64,000 nt of DNA from Anopheles merus (Eukaryota; Arthropoda; Insecta; Diptera; Culicidae). The notes under the pieces are model-generated. The model did no database searches. It was not told the DNA's origin and saw only the letters and a program-made list of their open reading frames with translations. The translations under genes were made by a program, and so were the position numbers. The stretch is taken from the NCBI RefSeq assembly GCF_017562075.2, contig NW_024427588.1, positions 1 to 64,000 of the forward strand, in the 5' to 3' direction. Of the stretch, positions 20,617 through 30,678 are shown in pieces (position 1 is the first letter of the stretch; each line of letters begins with the position of its first letter).

Positions 20617-23600
20617 TTAATAGCGGTTCGGAATCACAACACGGCGTCCTGAGCGTGTTTTGTACGGAGGGTCTACAATTGGTGGTGAATTGGAATGCTG
20701 ATCATTTTTCGCGGGTGAATCTTCATCCTCTGCCTGGGTAAATGCTGCTTTAAGGCGGTCGATGGAAACTGGGACGTTCTTTCCGTTTACCTCGACGATA
20801 AAAACCTTTTTCTTCCGTCGGACCACTCGGTATGGTCCATCATACGGCTGCGTTAGAGGCGGTTTGATTGCACCCACTCGGATGAAAACGTGTGTGCATG
20901 TTGCTATCTCCTTTTGGATGAATGGAGCTTCTCGTGTGTTGTGGTTGCTGGTTGGTTTTGGTGCTATTTTCAACATTTGCTGCTTCAGCTGTGTTACAAA
21001 CTCAGATGTTGCTCTCTTATCTTCGCTTGGCACGAAAAATTCACCAGGTAGTCGAAGTGGTACGCCGTAAATAAGCTCAGCAACCGTTGCATTTAGATCT
21101 GCTTTCAGAGAAGATCGCATGCCTAAGAGGACGATAGGTAGGACTTCAGTCCACCTCGAGTTTTGGTGGCACATTATAGCTGCCTTGAGCTGTCGATGTG
21201 TACGCTCGATTTGTCCGTTTGCTTGCGGATGGTATGGGGTAGTGCGCAAGTGTGTTATGCCAAGCATACTTGTAAGGGTACGGAAAAGCTCTGACTCGAA
21301 TTGCCTGCCACAGTCGGTTGTAATATTCGTCGGTACACCAAATCGCGAAATCCAACCACTTATGAAAGCACGCGCTACGGTGTGTGCGGTCATGTTAGGT
21401 ATAGGGTAAACCTCGGGCCACCTGGTAAATTTATCGATGATGGTAAGACAATATAAATTGCCTTCAGATGGCGGTAAGGGTCCTATGAGATCCATATGGA
21501 TGTGTGCGAATCGGCGATCAGGCGTTTTGATTTGATCAATTGGCGATTTGTTATGGCGTTGTATTTTTGATTTCTGGCATGGCATACAATTCGTTACAAA
21601 TGCTTTGCAATCTCGACGAAGAGAAGGCCAAATGAAGCGGTCAGATACCAAACGAGTGGTAGCACGTATACCAGGGTGTGATGTGCTATGCATTTTTTCT
21701 AAAATCTGCTTTCTAAATTGCTTTGGTACGAAAGGGCGAATCGCCTCTGTGGATATATCGCAATATATGGGAGTATCGGCTAGAGGTGATTTTAATTGTT
21801 TAAGATGAACGCAAGTATTTGTTGGTGGGTTTTCTAGGAAATGCTTGAGTTCTGGATCGGTTTTCTGTTCCTTAGCCATGCGATTGTAGTCTATTGTATC
21901 TATTGCAGTAATGGTGTTAATGCGGCTCAGCATGTCGGCAACTTTATTCGCATCACCCGCTACATGCCGAATATCGGTTGTAAATTCGCTTATGTAGCTA
22001 AGTCTGCGTTGCTGTGTAGGTGTAGCCTTTTCTGGACGCTGCTGAAAAGCGGTGACGAGCGGTTTATGATCTGTATAAATACAAAACTCTCGGGCTTGTA
22101 CGGTATCTTTAAAGTGCTTTACTGCTTCGTACATCGCGATTAGCTCGCGATCATACGTGCTTAGCTTTTGTTGGCTCTCACTCAGCTTGCGTGAAAAGAA
22201 TGCAAGTGGTTGTAGTCCCTTTTCGGTGATCTGATGAAGAACGGCACCGATGCACGTATTCGAAGCATCCACATCAAGGGCTAGTGTTCCTTCAGGTGAA
22301 GGGTGTGCAAGCAGAGTAGCATTTGATAGTTCCTGTTTGCACTTTAGGAATGCGTCGTTGGTAGTGTCATTCCATTCGAGGCTAGTCGTGTCGTTTTTTA
22401 TGTTGCCTGATATCATTGCCTGTAGGATGCGTTGGTTTTCAGCTGCGCGTGGTAGGAATCGGCGATAAAAGTTTATGGCTCCTAGAAATCTTTTCAGTTC
22501 CTTGGCGTTAATGGGTCTAGGTATATCAATAATGGCTTGAACTTTGGCGAGTTTCGGTTGTATACCCTCGGCTGTGACTCTGTGTCCGAGAAAATCCACA
22601 GATTGTTGGCCTATTTGACATTTAGCTGCGTTTATGACGAGACCATTCTGTTTCAAGCGTTCAAAAACTTCACGAAGGTGCCTTTTATGCAGTTCTATGT
22701 TCTCTGAAGCTATGCATAGATCATCTACGTAAGGAAAAACATAATCGAGGTCGCCTAAGATAGCGTGCAAATGCCTTTGTAGAGTCTGTCCTGCGTTTCT
22801 TAAGCCAAAGGTCATGTATTTAAATTCGAAAAGTCCGAAAGGGGTCGTTATGGCCGTCTTTGGGACATCTTCTGGGGCTACTGGAATCTGATGATATGCC
22901 CTTTGTAAGTCAATACATGAAAATATTGTTTTGCCGTGCAGGATATTCGAAAAATCCTGAATATGCGGTACTGGGTATCGGTCTGGTATGGTGATCGCGT
23001 TAAGATTCCGATAATCTCCGCACGGTCTCCACTTGCCGTTCGATTTTTTTACAAGATGTAAAGCGCTTGCCCAGTTGCTTTTAGAGGGTTGACAAATCCC
23101 CTGTTCCATTAAAAATTGGAATTCAGCCTTGGCTTCTTTTAATTTGTCGATGGGCAATCGTCGTGGTCGACAAAAAACGGGTGGTCCGTTAGTGATTATC
23201 TGATGGACGGTGTTTGCCTCGGTTGGTTTGTGCTTCATGTTTAAAACAGTTATGTCCTTATATTCGTTAAGAATGTCAGAAAACGGTGAATTCATGTCGA
23301 ATGTGGTAATAGCAGGTTCGGTCACTGCGTTAATGTTTTCGATTTCAAAACGAGTCGTGTTATCGATCAGTTTGCATCGCCGGAGATCGACAAGGAGATC
23401 GTAATGTTTTAAGAAATCGGCACCTATGATTGGCGACTTTACATCTGCGATGACAAACACCCACACAAAGGATCGTCGTAGGCCGAGATCGACAGTGATA
23501 CGCTTGGTACCGTACGTGTGTATTGGGGTACCGTTCGCGGCAAACAGCTGTTGTGAGTGTTTTGGTGAGTTACGTTCTCTTAAGGTTGGTGGGACAACAG

Positions 23601-23814
23601 AAACGTCCGCTCCGGTGTCGATAAGGAATCGATTCGATGTTTTCGGGTCGTGTATGTGTATGCGTTGTAAACGATTGTTGTCGCTGCTGTCGTTGTCCAT
23701 GGCGGACGCAGGATTGCTGGCAGATGCAGCAGCGGCGTGGGCGGTTTGTGGGTTAGCGCTTACATCGGTCGCGGTCGAGAGTACACCTCGATCTTCCCGT
23801 CGAAAAAAATACAC
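20617..23814 (-). CDS. Pol polyprotein of the CsRn1-like element
   Basis: An open frame of 1065 codons with every expected domain. The protease has FLIDTGADVSVVPP (DTG at 66-68). RT runs from about 220, with CGDYRNLNAIT near 265 and the YVDD box at 362-365. RNase H has DVDAS near 514, RELIA near 556 and YTDHKPL near 580. The integrase zinc-binding residues are H709, H713, C743 and C746, and the core is D775, D834 and E870, a DD35E spacing. A GPY/F-type module (GPYRVVRR) is near the C-terminus. The coordinate start is the point where the frame becomes usable after the slippery site; real synthesis would be as a gag-pol fusion. No inactivating change seen. Confidence 0.93.
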   Translation of the reverse strand: MYFFRREDRGVLSTATDVSANPQTAHAAAASASNPASAMDNDSSDNNRLQRIHIHDPKTSNRFLIDTGADVSVVPPTLRERNSPKHSQQLFAANGTPIHTYGTKRITVDLGLRRSFVWVFVIADVKSPIIGADFLKHYDLLVDLRRCKLIDNTTRFEIENINAVTEPAITTFDMNSPFSDILNEYKDITVLNMKHKPTEANTVHQIITNGPPVFCRPRRLPIDKLKEAKAEFQFLMEQGICQPSKSNWASALHLVKKSNGKWRPCGDYRNLNAITIPDRYPVPHIQDFSNILHGKTIFSCIDLQRAYHQIPVAPEDVPKTAITTPFGLFEFKYMTFGLRNAGQTLQRHLHAILGDLDYVFPYVDDLCIASENIELHKRHLREVFERLKQNGLVINAAKCQIGQQSVDFLGHRVTAEGIQPKLAKVQAIIDIPRPINAKELKRFLGAINFYRRFLPRAAENQRILQAMISGNIKNDTTSLEWNDTTNDAFLKCKQELSNATLLAHPSPEGTLALDVDASNTCIGAVLHQITEKGLQPLAFFSRKLSESQQKLSTYDRELIAMYEAVKHFKDTVQAREFCIYTDHKPLVTAFQQRPEKATPTQQRRLSYISEFTTDIRHVAGDANKVADMLSRINTITAIDTIDYNRMAKEQKTDPELKHFLENPPTNTCVHLKQLKSPLADTPIYCDISTEAIRPFVPKQFRKQILEKMHSTSHPGIRATTRLVSDRFIWPSLRRDCKAFVTNCMPCQKSKIQRHNKSPIDQIKTPDRRFAHIHMDLIGPLPPSEGNLYCLTIIDKFTRWPEVYPIPNMTAHTVARAFISGWISRFGVPTNITTDCGRQFESELFRTLTSMLGITHLRTTPYHPQANGQIERTHRQLKAAIMCHQNSRWTEVLPIVLLGMRSSLKADLNATVAELIYGVPLRLPGEFFVPSEDKRATSEFVTQLKQQMLKIAPKPTSNHNTREAPFIQKEIATCTHVFIRVGAIKPPLTQPYDGPYRVVRRKKKVFIVEVNGKNVPVSIDRLKAAFTQAEDEDSPAKNDQHSNSPPIVDPPYKTRSGRRVVIPNRY

Positions 23815-24647
23815 GGTACGTTCGGGTTGTCAGCCTTCTGTTTTTCACACTTGCGAGCTTGAGAACCGTGCCGGAAATGAAACCAGCAGATCCAGCCACG
23901 TTTATTTCTGGCTGGCGTTCCATCCCGTCGGCTGCAAGAACGAGAACGTGTATTAGTAAAACGGTTCCGTCTGTGGGGGTTATCTGTTAGTGCTTCATCT
24001 AAGCGTTGCGTAAGGGCTTCGATACGTTGTTCCAGCGAATTTATCGTAGCTCCATCTCCTCGATATTGAATAGAGGAAATCTGCTCGCGGGGTGCCTCCA
24101 GAATCTTGTCAGCAACTTTTGCCTGGTCGTCCAGTGTTGCGGTTGGCATGGCAGCGATGATGGCACGAGTTGTGTTGGGCAGGGCTCGCAACCATAAGTT
24201 GGTCAGGATGTTGTCGGTACAACCTGCTCCTCCTAAGCGGCGCATCTCGGACAGCAAAACGCTGGGTTTCTGGTCTCCAAGGGACATGCCGGACAGCAAA
24301 CTGCTCAGTCGCTGTGTTTCCGATGGTTGGAAATGAGCGATAACAGCTTCCTTTAGTGTTTCGTACTTGTTACTGTTATTTTCGTTTTGGCACTGCTTGA
24401 TTACTGAATGCACGTATTTTGCTCGTGAACCAAGAGCGACGATCACTGTGTTGAACTTAAACTTGTCCAGTTTAATGCCGTTGACGTGAAAAGAGGCTTC
24501 GAGGCATATGAACCAGGTTTCAATATCCGCTTGGTCGAAGTCTGGAAAATTTATTTTGGCAATCACTGTAGCTTCACTTGCCTCACTTTTCACAATCAGC
24601 GCACCATTTTGTTCAACTTCGTTGTTGGTCGTCATTTTGTTTCGCAC
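23760..24647 (-). CDS. Gag of the CsRn1-like element
   Basis: An open frame of 295 codons. Residues 30-190 form the capsid-type region (INFPDFDQADIETWFICLEA; later SETQRLSSLLSGMSLGDQKP, MRRLGGAG). A coiled segment (SLEQRIEALTQRLDEAL) is near 205-225. A single unusual finger, CWFHFRHGSQARKC, is near 263. This non-CCHC finger is typical of the CsRn1 group. The start chosen is MRNKMTTNNE; a second Met four codons later is also possible. The frame overlaps pol, which lies in the -1 frame. It packages the element RNA; no defect is seen. Confidence 0.88.
   Translation of the reverse strand: MRNKMTTNNEVEQNGALIVKSEASEATVIAKINFPDFDQADIETWFICLEASFHVNGIKLDKFKFNTVIVALGSRAKYVHSVIKQCQNENNSNKYETLKEAVIAHFQPSETQRLSSLLSGMSLGDQKPSVLLSEMRRLGGAGCTDNILTNLWLRALPNTTRAIIAAMPTATLDDQAKVADKILEAPREQISSIQYRGDGATINSLEQRIEALTQRLDEALTDNPHRRNRFTNTRSRSCSRRDGTPARNKRGWICWFHFRHGSQARKCEKQKADNPNVPCIFFDGKIEVYSRPRPM
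23802..23808 (-). promoter_or_regulatory. Likely -1 ribosomal frameshift site between gag and pol
   Basis: In the gag frame the codons ATT TTT TTC occupy 23810-23802 on the minus strand, giving the heptamer T TTT TTC, a canonical slippery sequence. A -1 slip there enters the pol frame (FFRRED). The gag stop follows about 40 bases later. No downstream structure was computed. Confidence 0.7.
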
Positions 24648-24785
24648 GCGGTCGACACTTGATGGTCAATGTTCGATTATTGAACTTAAAAACGCGGCGA
24701 GCGAAATGCAAATGAAAAGCGGTCACTGTGAAATGATCACTCGCGATTGCTACGTTACGTTTCGGATAAACGTAATTTGATACTT

Positions 24786-24803
24786 GTTCAGTCGGGGTCA
24801 CCA
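24786..24803 (-). promoter_or_regulatory. Primer-binding site, tRNA-Trp type
   Basis: Two bases inside the 5' LTR the minus strand reads TGGTGACCCCGACTGAAC. The first 13 bases fit the complement of the tRNA-Trp 3' end, the primer known for CsRn1-group elements. Confidence 0.7.
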
Positions 24804-24805
24804 GT

Positions 24806-25068
24806 TATGGGAATGTTCTAGCTGATTTCACTACTTTCGGGTGCACGTAATGAGTTGGCTTGTTGCTCGCTTGGTGGTCACTCGTAGAATGATTTTATTT
24901 CTAATATAAAATATAATTCTAATCCTATATCTAATGGTAGTAGTGCAATCGTTTGCTATTGTTAGTGTTAGTGAGTGAAAGAGTGCTACACGTTACGCGC
25001 GATGCGTTCTGTATGTGTTTGCTATGCGTAACGCGTCTTAAGAAGCGGTTACACGTTGTGTCACCACA
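24806..25068 (-). repeat. 5' LTR of the CsRn1-like element
   Basis: Identical by eye to 20336-20598, followed by CATT. It would carry the promoter of the minus-strand transcript. Confidence 0.95.
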
Positions 25069-26481
25069 CATTAAACACTAATGTTGTGGCGGATGCTTTG
25101 AGCAGAAATGTATGTTCTTTGACTGGTACTCAACACTCGGCTGAAACATCGGATGATTTTTTTATAATCAGTACAGAAACACCGCTTAATGCATTCAAAC
25201 ATCAAGTGATAATTAAAAACGGTTGTGATAATGTGCAACGAAGACAGATATTTTCATCGCATAACCGAATAACAACATCATTGAATGACACTAATGAAAT
25301 TTCTTTATTACAGGTTTATAAGAAGTACTTCGACCCATCAAAAATAAATGGGTTATTTACATCCGAAGCGATAATGGGAAAAATTCAAGAAGTATATAGG
25401 AAGTATTTTGGTAATAGAAATTTATTGAAAATTACATACATTCAAAAATTAGTTTGAGACATAGAGGACGAAGAAGAACAATGGCAAATTGCTAAAACAG
25501 AGCATGTTCGAGCTCATAGATTTGCAGAAGAAAATACACAGCAAATTCTTCGAATATTTTGCAAAATAAAAGCAAAATCGAAAAAAATCTAAAGAATGCC
25601 AAACTTGTCATGAAAATAAGTACAATCGAAAACCAATTGACTATCCTATTCAAAAAACTCCAATACCATCTAACCCGTTTGAAATAGCTCATATTGATAT
25701 ACTGTTTCTTGAAAATAATTACTTTCTTACTTACATAGATAAATTCTCCAAATTTGCCCAAATTAAATTAATTGAATCTAGAGCAACTATCGACATTTTA
25801 CCAGCTTTTAAGGAAATAACTACAAAATTCTTTCCACTTAAAACCTTGGTGATGCACGGAGAAAAGTCTTTTTGCTCTAGAGAATTGGAATTATTTTATA
25901 AAGCATACAACATAGAAACATATGTAACGGCTACGGGAAGAAGTCAAATGAATGGTATCATCGAAAGATTTCATTCAACATTATTAGAAATCTATAGAAT
26001 AACAAAAATGAAAATCCAACATTTTGTACACCAGATCTTGTCGAGCTTTCCGTACAAAAATATAACAGTTCAATCCATTCAGTAACCAAACATACTCCTA
26101 TTTAAGTTATCTTGCCTTCATTAAGATCGTCTGACATAATTAATAATGTACACAAAAATCTGATCCAGAAACATACTCCTAGTTTTTCACAACAAAAATA
26201 AAAAATCTGTCGCAATAGACATAAATAATGACACTTACGAAAAGACTAGAGCAAGACTTAAACATAAACCAAGGTACAAAAAGAAAAATATTATGAACAT
26301 AAACAATAGTACAGTTCTATTAGAAGGTAATAGAAAAGTTCATAAAAATGACCTTAAAATTAGATAAAAAATTAGAAGAACTTAAAAAAATATGCATGAC
26401 TTATCAACGTTCCTTATAAATTTAAATTGAATTCTTAACATAATCGATTAATTAATCAACTTAATTTAAATCAACTTAATT

Positions 26482-26666
26482 TAACCATCCTATGTGTATG
26501 TGACACACCACTATATTTACCAATAGCTATAGCCAAGCACCATATTCATATAAGATAAGCCGTACACTCATACATAAAACATAAGGTTAGGATTAGAGTT
26601 GATAGGAATCAAACTAGAAGGAATAAAGACAGTTAGAATCTGGAACTCAAAGCGTTCGCTTCATTT
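26482..26666 (+). repeat. 3' LTR of the older gypsy element, truncated
   Basis: Matches 17021-17206 closely (a few substitutions such as CGCAT/CTCAT) and stops where an ATTT-repeat tail of a minus-strand non-LTR element begins. Confidence 0.8.
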
Positions 26667-28015
26667 ATTTATTTATTTATTTGAATCAAAGTTATCGGGC
26701 AGTATGCCTAAATAACTTAATCCTTACAGAGTACAAGTTTAAAGTATGGCCCTAGAACTAACTTGAATATGCTGACGCAGCTGACTATCGGATTGATTGA
26801 AATCTGCTGATAACCCTAACCTATTATACACATCAATCATTTTAAGCAGTGGATCATTGGCACCAAAACCAGTCGATCTAAAAGAGCTTCTAAGTAGCTT
26901 TCTACTTCTAAGACCTCTAGAGGGAGTAGAAAAGCAAATAAAATTTAAAATGTCAGGTGCATCAAGCGGCCAATAAATAATCTTTGCGCCGCAATGAAAT
27001 TTGCACGAGCTACCGTAAAATCTAAAAGTAGCTGAGAGCGATCCAAACGTAGCTGAAAACGATCCAAACGTAGCTGACAACGATTCAGACGAAGCTGATT
27101 GCGATCCATTTTCATGGATTGCGATCCATAGCAACCGGATAAAGATTCAGAGGAAAGTGAGAACAGGTGTAACATAAAAATTCCTCTATAATTGCACACA
27201 TTAGTTTTGTCAGATTTTTTATAAACAGGAAACATCCACGATGATTTCCAAAGCCGCGGGAAGCATTTCGATTGCAAGGATTTGTTGAATAATTTGGTCA
27301 GTATGGGCATGAGAGCAGCCTTGCAGTTAATCAGAATTGCGCTGAGAATATTGTCAGGCCCAGGTGCGTAGGAAAGCTTCAACAACGAAATAGCAGATTC
27401 CATCTCATCATCGTTGATTAGTGGTGTGTATAAATTAACCTCATCATTTATGAAGGATAAAGCCGATGTTGAGTTAGACGGTACCGAGGAATTGTTGGTG
27501 TACACAGAAGAGAAATATGAGGCAAATGCACTGCAAAACTCTTCATCTCCGGTAATGGTGTTTCCCTCAAACTGCATCGAGGAAGGAAGTCGTCCACAGG
27601 ATTCCTTATCTTTAGCAAATTTCCAGAATGATGTGGGATGTCTTTTGATATTGATTTCAATTTTCCTGACGTAGTTGGCGTAGGCGGTTCGGTTCAGCTG
27701 CTTATATATTTTAGAGGCGCGAGCAAAATTTATTTGATTAGTGCTGTTTTTTAGTCGATGCAGTTTTTTAAGGGCAAATGATCTTCGACGTTTAGCCAAA
27801 CGTAGTGCAGAATTGGTCTATGGTGGATGAGCACGAACATTAAACCGTGGAATGAATTGTTCAAACAGTTTATTCATTTGAGAAGAACATTCAGCCACAC
27901 TGATTTGATCCGATTGTAGCATATCTGATACACAAAACTTATTATAATACACACTATCAGCTATAGACACATTGTAACACACTTTGGAAAGCCAAATCAC
28001 ACCATCGCAACACAT
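26667..28015 (-). pseudogene. Non-LTR retrotransposon, 5'-truncated and internally deleted
   Basis: On the minus strand, NVRAHPP (27830) leads into RRSFALKKLHRLKNST. This is the endonuclease-RT linker, then the RT N-terminus (APGPDNILSAILINC; CNYRGI at about 27175). The RT centre with the catalytic box is missing. Short degenerate repeats with GATCCAAACGTAGCTG occur at 27030-27110, then the C-terminal segment LRSRKLLRSSFRSTGFG near 26890. The element ends in an AAAT-repeat tail at 26667-26683, inserted in the gypsy LTR. A stop lies at 27817. Confidence 0.78.
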
Positions 28016-28199
28016 TCATTATAACACATCAGCAAATCAATCCACACCATAGCTAAATACCTAGACCATACCGTCCATAGAAAAAAACCATTGAGACACA
28101 TTAACGAAAACAACCGAAACGCGCAACATAAGCAATTCAAGCGCGAGCGCATCGTATGTGCTAAACACACAGAGAAAAACAGCCTGAATTGCAAGCGCA
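28016..28199. other. No gene recognised
   Basis: AT-rich sequence between the non-LTR fragment and the minisatellite. It contains repeated ACACATT-like words and no coding motif. Confidence 0.4.
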
Positions 28200-28690
28200 C
28201 TGCTTGTCCAAAATACGTAGCGAGAAGATCAGGGTAGCTCGCGAGCGGCCTGTATGCTTAAAAGCCATGCAGAAAAAACAGATTAGCTCGCGAGCGCACT
28301 GGCTATCCAAAATCCATGCAGAAAAATAAGCTTAGCTCGCGAGCACACTGCCTATCCAAAAAATCCAAGCAGAAAAAACAGCCTAGCTCGTGAGCGCACT
28401 GCCTATCCAAAATACGTAGCGAGAAGATCAGGGTAGCTTGCGAGCGGCCTGTATGCTTAAAATCCATTCAGAAAAAACAGCCTAGCTCGTGAGCGCCCAG
28501 CCTATCCAAAATCCATGCAGAAAAAAACAGCCTAGCTCGCGAGCGCACTGCCTATTCAAAATACGTAGCCAGAAGATCAGGATAGCTCGCAAATGACCTG
28601 TGCGCTAAAAACCCATACAGAAAAAAACAGCCTAGCTCGCAAGCGCCAATATGCCTGACGAGAAAGTTTAGCTAGCTCGCTCTTGAGCGT
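28200..28690. repeat. Minisatellite with AGCTCGCGAGC palindromes
   Basis: Degenerate tandem units of about 45-60 bp. The common core is TAGCTCGCGAGCGCACTGCC followed by TATCCAAAATCCATGCAG and a short A run with CAGCC. About nine to ten units. Two variants alternate, one with TACGTAGCGAGAAGATCAGG. Each unit carries the 11-bp self-complementary AGCTCGCGAGC or a mutated form. It is non-coding. Confidence 0.85.
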
Positions 28691-30540
28691 GCTGTGGTGC
28701 GCCAAGAGAGACTGCGAAGTATGACTTCTTCTGTCATTGCCTTGTACATGGGGTTCGTGCACTTTAGAGGGTTTGATAATTGAATCTGAGTTTAGAGAAG
28801 CTACATTTCTATTCTGCTGCCAAACAACTGTTTTTTTTTAACGAAGGATGTTTTGAGATGCAAAAAATGAATTTACTGTGGTTTAAATCAAATTTTCCTT
28901 GTAATAGCTTCATCGTTGTTTCTCTGCAGGAATTCATTTATTTCATATTACCACAGTAAAACATTGAAGCTATTTTAAACTTAATCGGAATCCCTGTATC
29001 TGCTGCTTGGAACACATTGATGGAAGGGAGAAAAATCGCCTCACACTATGATAACGATCCGTTTACAATACGCACACTGTTTGACATGCTGCTCTTTCAT
29101 TTCCTGTCTGGTTATTGCTATTGTCTGCAAAGTTCGTTATTTTATGAATGAACGGATACAGTTTGATCTCGAGTTTGATCGAGATGGGGTCCTATCTCAG
29201 TACCCCACGCAAACAACCCGCTTGGCAAAGAGTAACTCATTTTAATGCCTCTCGCTACCCCTGGCCTTAGTTTTGAAGGAATCATGCGACACACTCGCAC
29301 TCCACTACCCCATCCCATGGAAAAACGCTCCCACCATCGAGGTGTTGACCAAAATTTCGCTGTGTGCATGAGACACACACTCGCACTCCTCCCGCCCTCC
29401 ACAGCTGAACGCACCCACCGTTGCGAAGATGGGAGAATTTTTGCTCTGAGCGTGAGACCCTGAAGCGCAAGAGATGACACTATGTGTAAAGACGATCATA
29501 ATTCGATATGGTCAAAAAGCGTCAATTATCGTTTCATTTATCTGGTAATGATGTTTTCACTTCATCAAAATTTTAAACATTAACAACTAGGCTGATAACA
29601 ATTGTTGAAATGTAAATCAGAATAAATTAAATTCATTTGAAGTAAAATAAATTCCATTATACTCTATTTTGACCATATGATCAACACTTTTACATAGTGC
29701 TATTTACTTTGTATTCTTCACTCTCGCGCTGTGTTGTGATCGTTCGAAACTCATTGCCAGAACGAATGCAAATTTCATTTTGGAAGGATCGGTGCCGGAA
29801 GATGCAGCGAAAATTATGAAATGATAATAGAAAAGTGGTTAAGTTAATCGTGAAAGATGTCAACGCAGGCGTAAATGCAGTTTGTTTTGTTACATGATCT
29901 ACGGGTAAGTGCATGCATAAGAAGAAGAATCTTCCAAATGATGTTTGTGTTCTAACAATCGTACTGCTTTCAATGTTTGTTTAATCTTCTATTATTTTCC
30001 ATCACACGTAGCTATTTCATCACCAAAGCTCCTGATAACAGATCAAAGCAGATGGATAGGGCATACAGAGTCGCCGTTTAATTTAAAATATATTCGTGAT
30101 AGGTAAGTTTTAAATAATACTAGTTTTGTTTACCATTCTAATGCTCAATATATCTTTCATTCCTCAGGCAAACGCATCAAACAGCAAGTGTTTCTCTTCC
30201 AACAGCACGTACCATCGGTGGATCAAGCAGCTAACGATTTGATCGCCAGTACGCGCCATCAAGAATTGATATTTTGCCAAACAGTACTGTGAATAAAAAA
30301 CTGCACACTTACTGTAGGAATTTCCTGGAATTTTTGGTCGGCCTACGCTCGCGGGAATGGTGGGTCCGTTGAGGAGCAGGAAAGAAAGGGTGGGAGCGAG
30401 GATTAACCAAAAACGCGGCATTGAGAATGAGGGGAGGGGCGCTCAGCACTCACGCTGGGTAACTCAGGATGCTTGAAATAAAATGTTAACAAGCATCGAT
30501 TTCAAGCATGCATGTCGCGCGACATTTTGCCAAGCGGGAA
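28691..30540. other. No gene recognised; diverged local duplication at 29285-29465
   Basis: Mostly AT-rich unique sequence. At 29285-29465 two diverged units of about 90 bp stand in tandem, each starting near ATGxGACACACTCGCACTCC and containing a CACCCACC-like and an AAxATTTxGCTxTG-like part. GTAAG and CAG words around 29910-30170 could be splice signals, but I find no coding exon. Confidence 0.35.
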
Positions 30541-30625
30541 TGAGACCCCAAATTTTGAGTGATTCAGGCCGAGGGGTATGAGGAAGCTTGAGGAAGCAAG
30601 GAGAAACGCGCTGCAATCAGAGTTC
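30541..30625 (+). repeat. Head-only fragment of the ~1-kb dispersed repeat
   Basis: Carries GAGACCCCAAATTTTGAGTG through GGAGAAACGCGCTGC, then switches directly to the ACTCAAATCACTC module in inverse orientation at about 30630-30660. Confidence 0.8.
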
Positions 30626-30678
30626 CCGTCCGTCAAAATGAGTGTATTTTTTGAGTGATTTGAGTACCGTCCCCCCCA

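Larger units (their letters stand above)
20336..25068 (-). mobile_element. Young CsRn1-like Ty3/gypsy retrotransposon
   Basis: Two 263-bp LTRs (20336-20598 and 24806-25068) that I read as identical, with a 4-bp target duplication CATT (20332-20335 and 25069-25072). On the minus strand: a PBS starting TGGTGACCCCGAC, open gag, a slippery site, open pol and a purine tract before the 3' LTR. The gag C-H-C-type finger, the tRNA-Trp type PBS and the protease style point to the CsRn1 group. Removing the element and one CATT leaves the host element's frame continuous. It appears structurally complete and recent. Confidence 0.93.
18539..26367 (+). pseudogene. Gypsy pol remnant, interrupted at 20336-25068
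   Basis: Protease with FLIDTGANVSL near 18597. RT from about 18957, with VVNYRKLNQKTIANRYPMPE near 19264. The catalytic box near 19566 reads YMDA instead of YMDD and is preceded by a stop. RNase H with TTDASDIAIGAVL is near 20025. After the nested element come the linker (VVADALSRN, 25064), integrase core pieces (AHIDILFLENN near 25690; ATGRSQMNGIIERFHS near 25935) and the end at 26367. Further stops at 19236, 20170 and 25456. Clearly decayed. Confidence 0.83.
17021..26666 (+). mobile_element. Ty3/gypsy LTR retrotransposon, old, split by a younger element
   Basis: LTRs at 17021-17224 and 26482-26666 share the sequence from TAACCATCC to TCATTT. The right LTR is cut at about 26666 by the tail of a non-LTR element, so no target duplication can be read. 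PBS, gag, protease, RT, RNase H and integrase follow in order on the plus strand, with the minus-strand element 20336-25068 inserted in the RNase H-integrase interval. No env-like gene is visible between the integrase end (26367) and the LTR. Confidence 0.87.

Noticed and set aside
20762..23956. Plus-strand open frames opposite the CsRn1-like pol
   Set aside because: Shadow frames of a strongly supported minus-strand polyprotein.
26368..26481. Possible env gene of the older gypsy element
   Set aside because: Only about 110 bp lie between the pol stop and the LTR, so there is no room for env.
28016..28200. Upstream endonuclease domain of the non-LTR element
   Set aside because: No endonuclease motif can be read past about 28015; the element is 5'-truncated.
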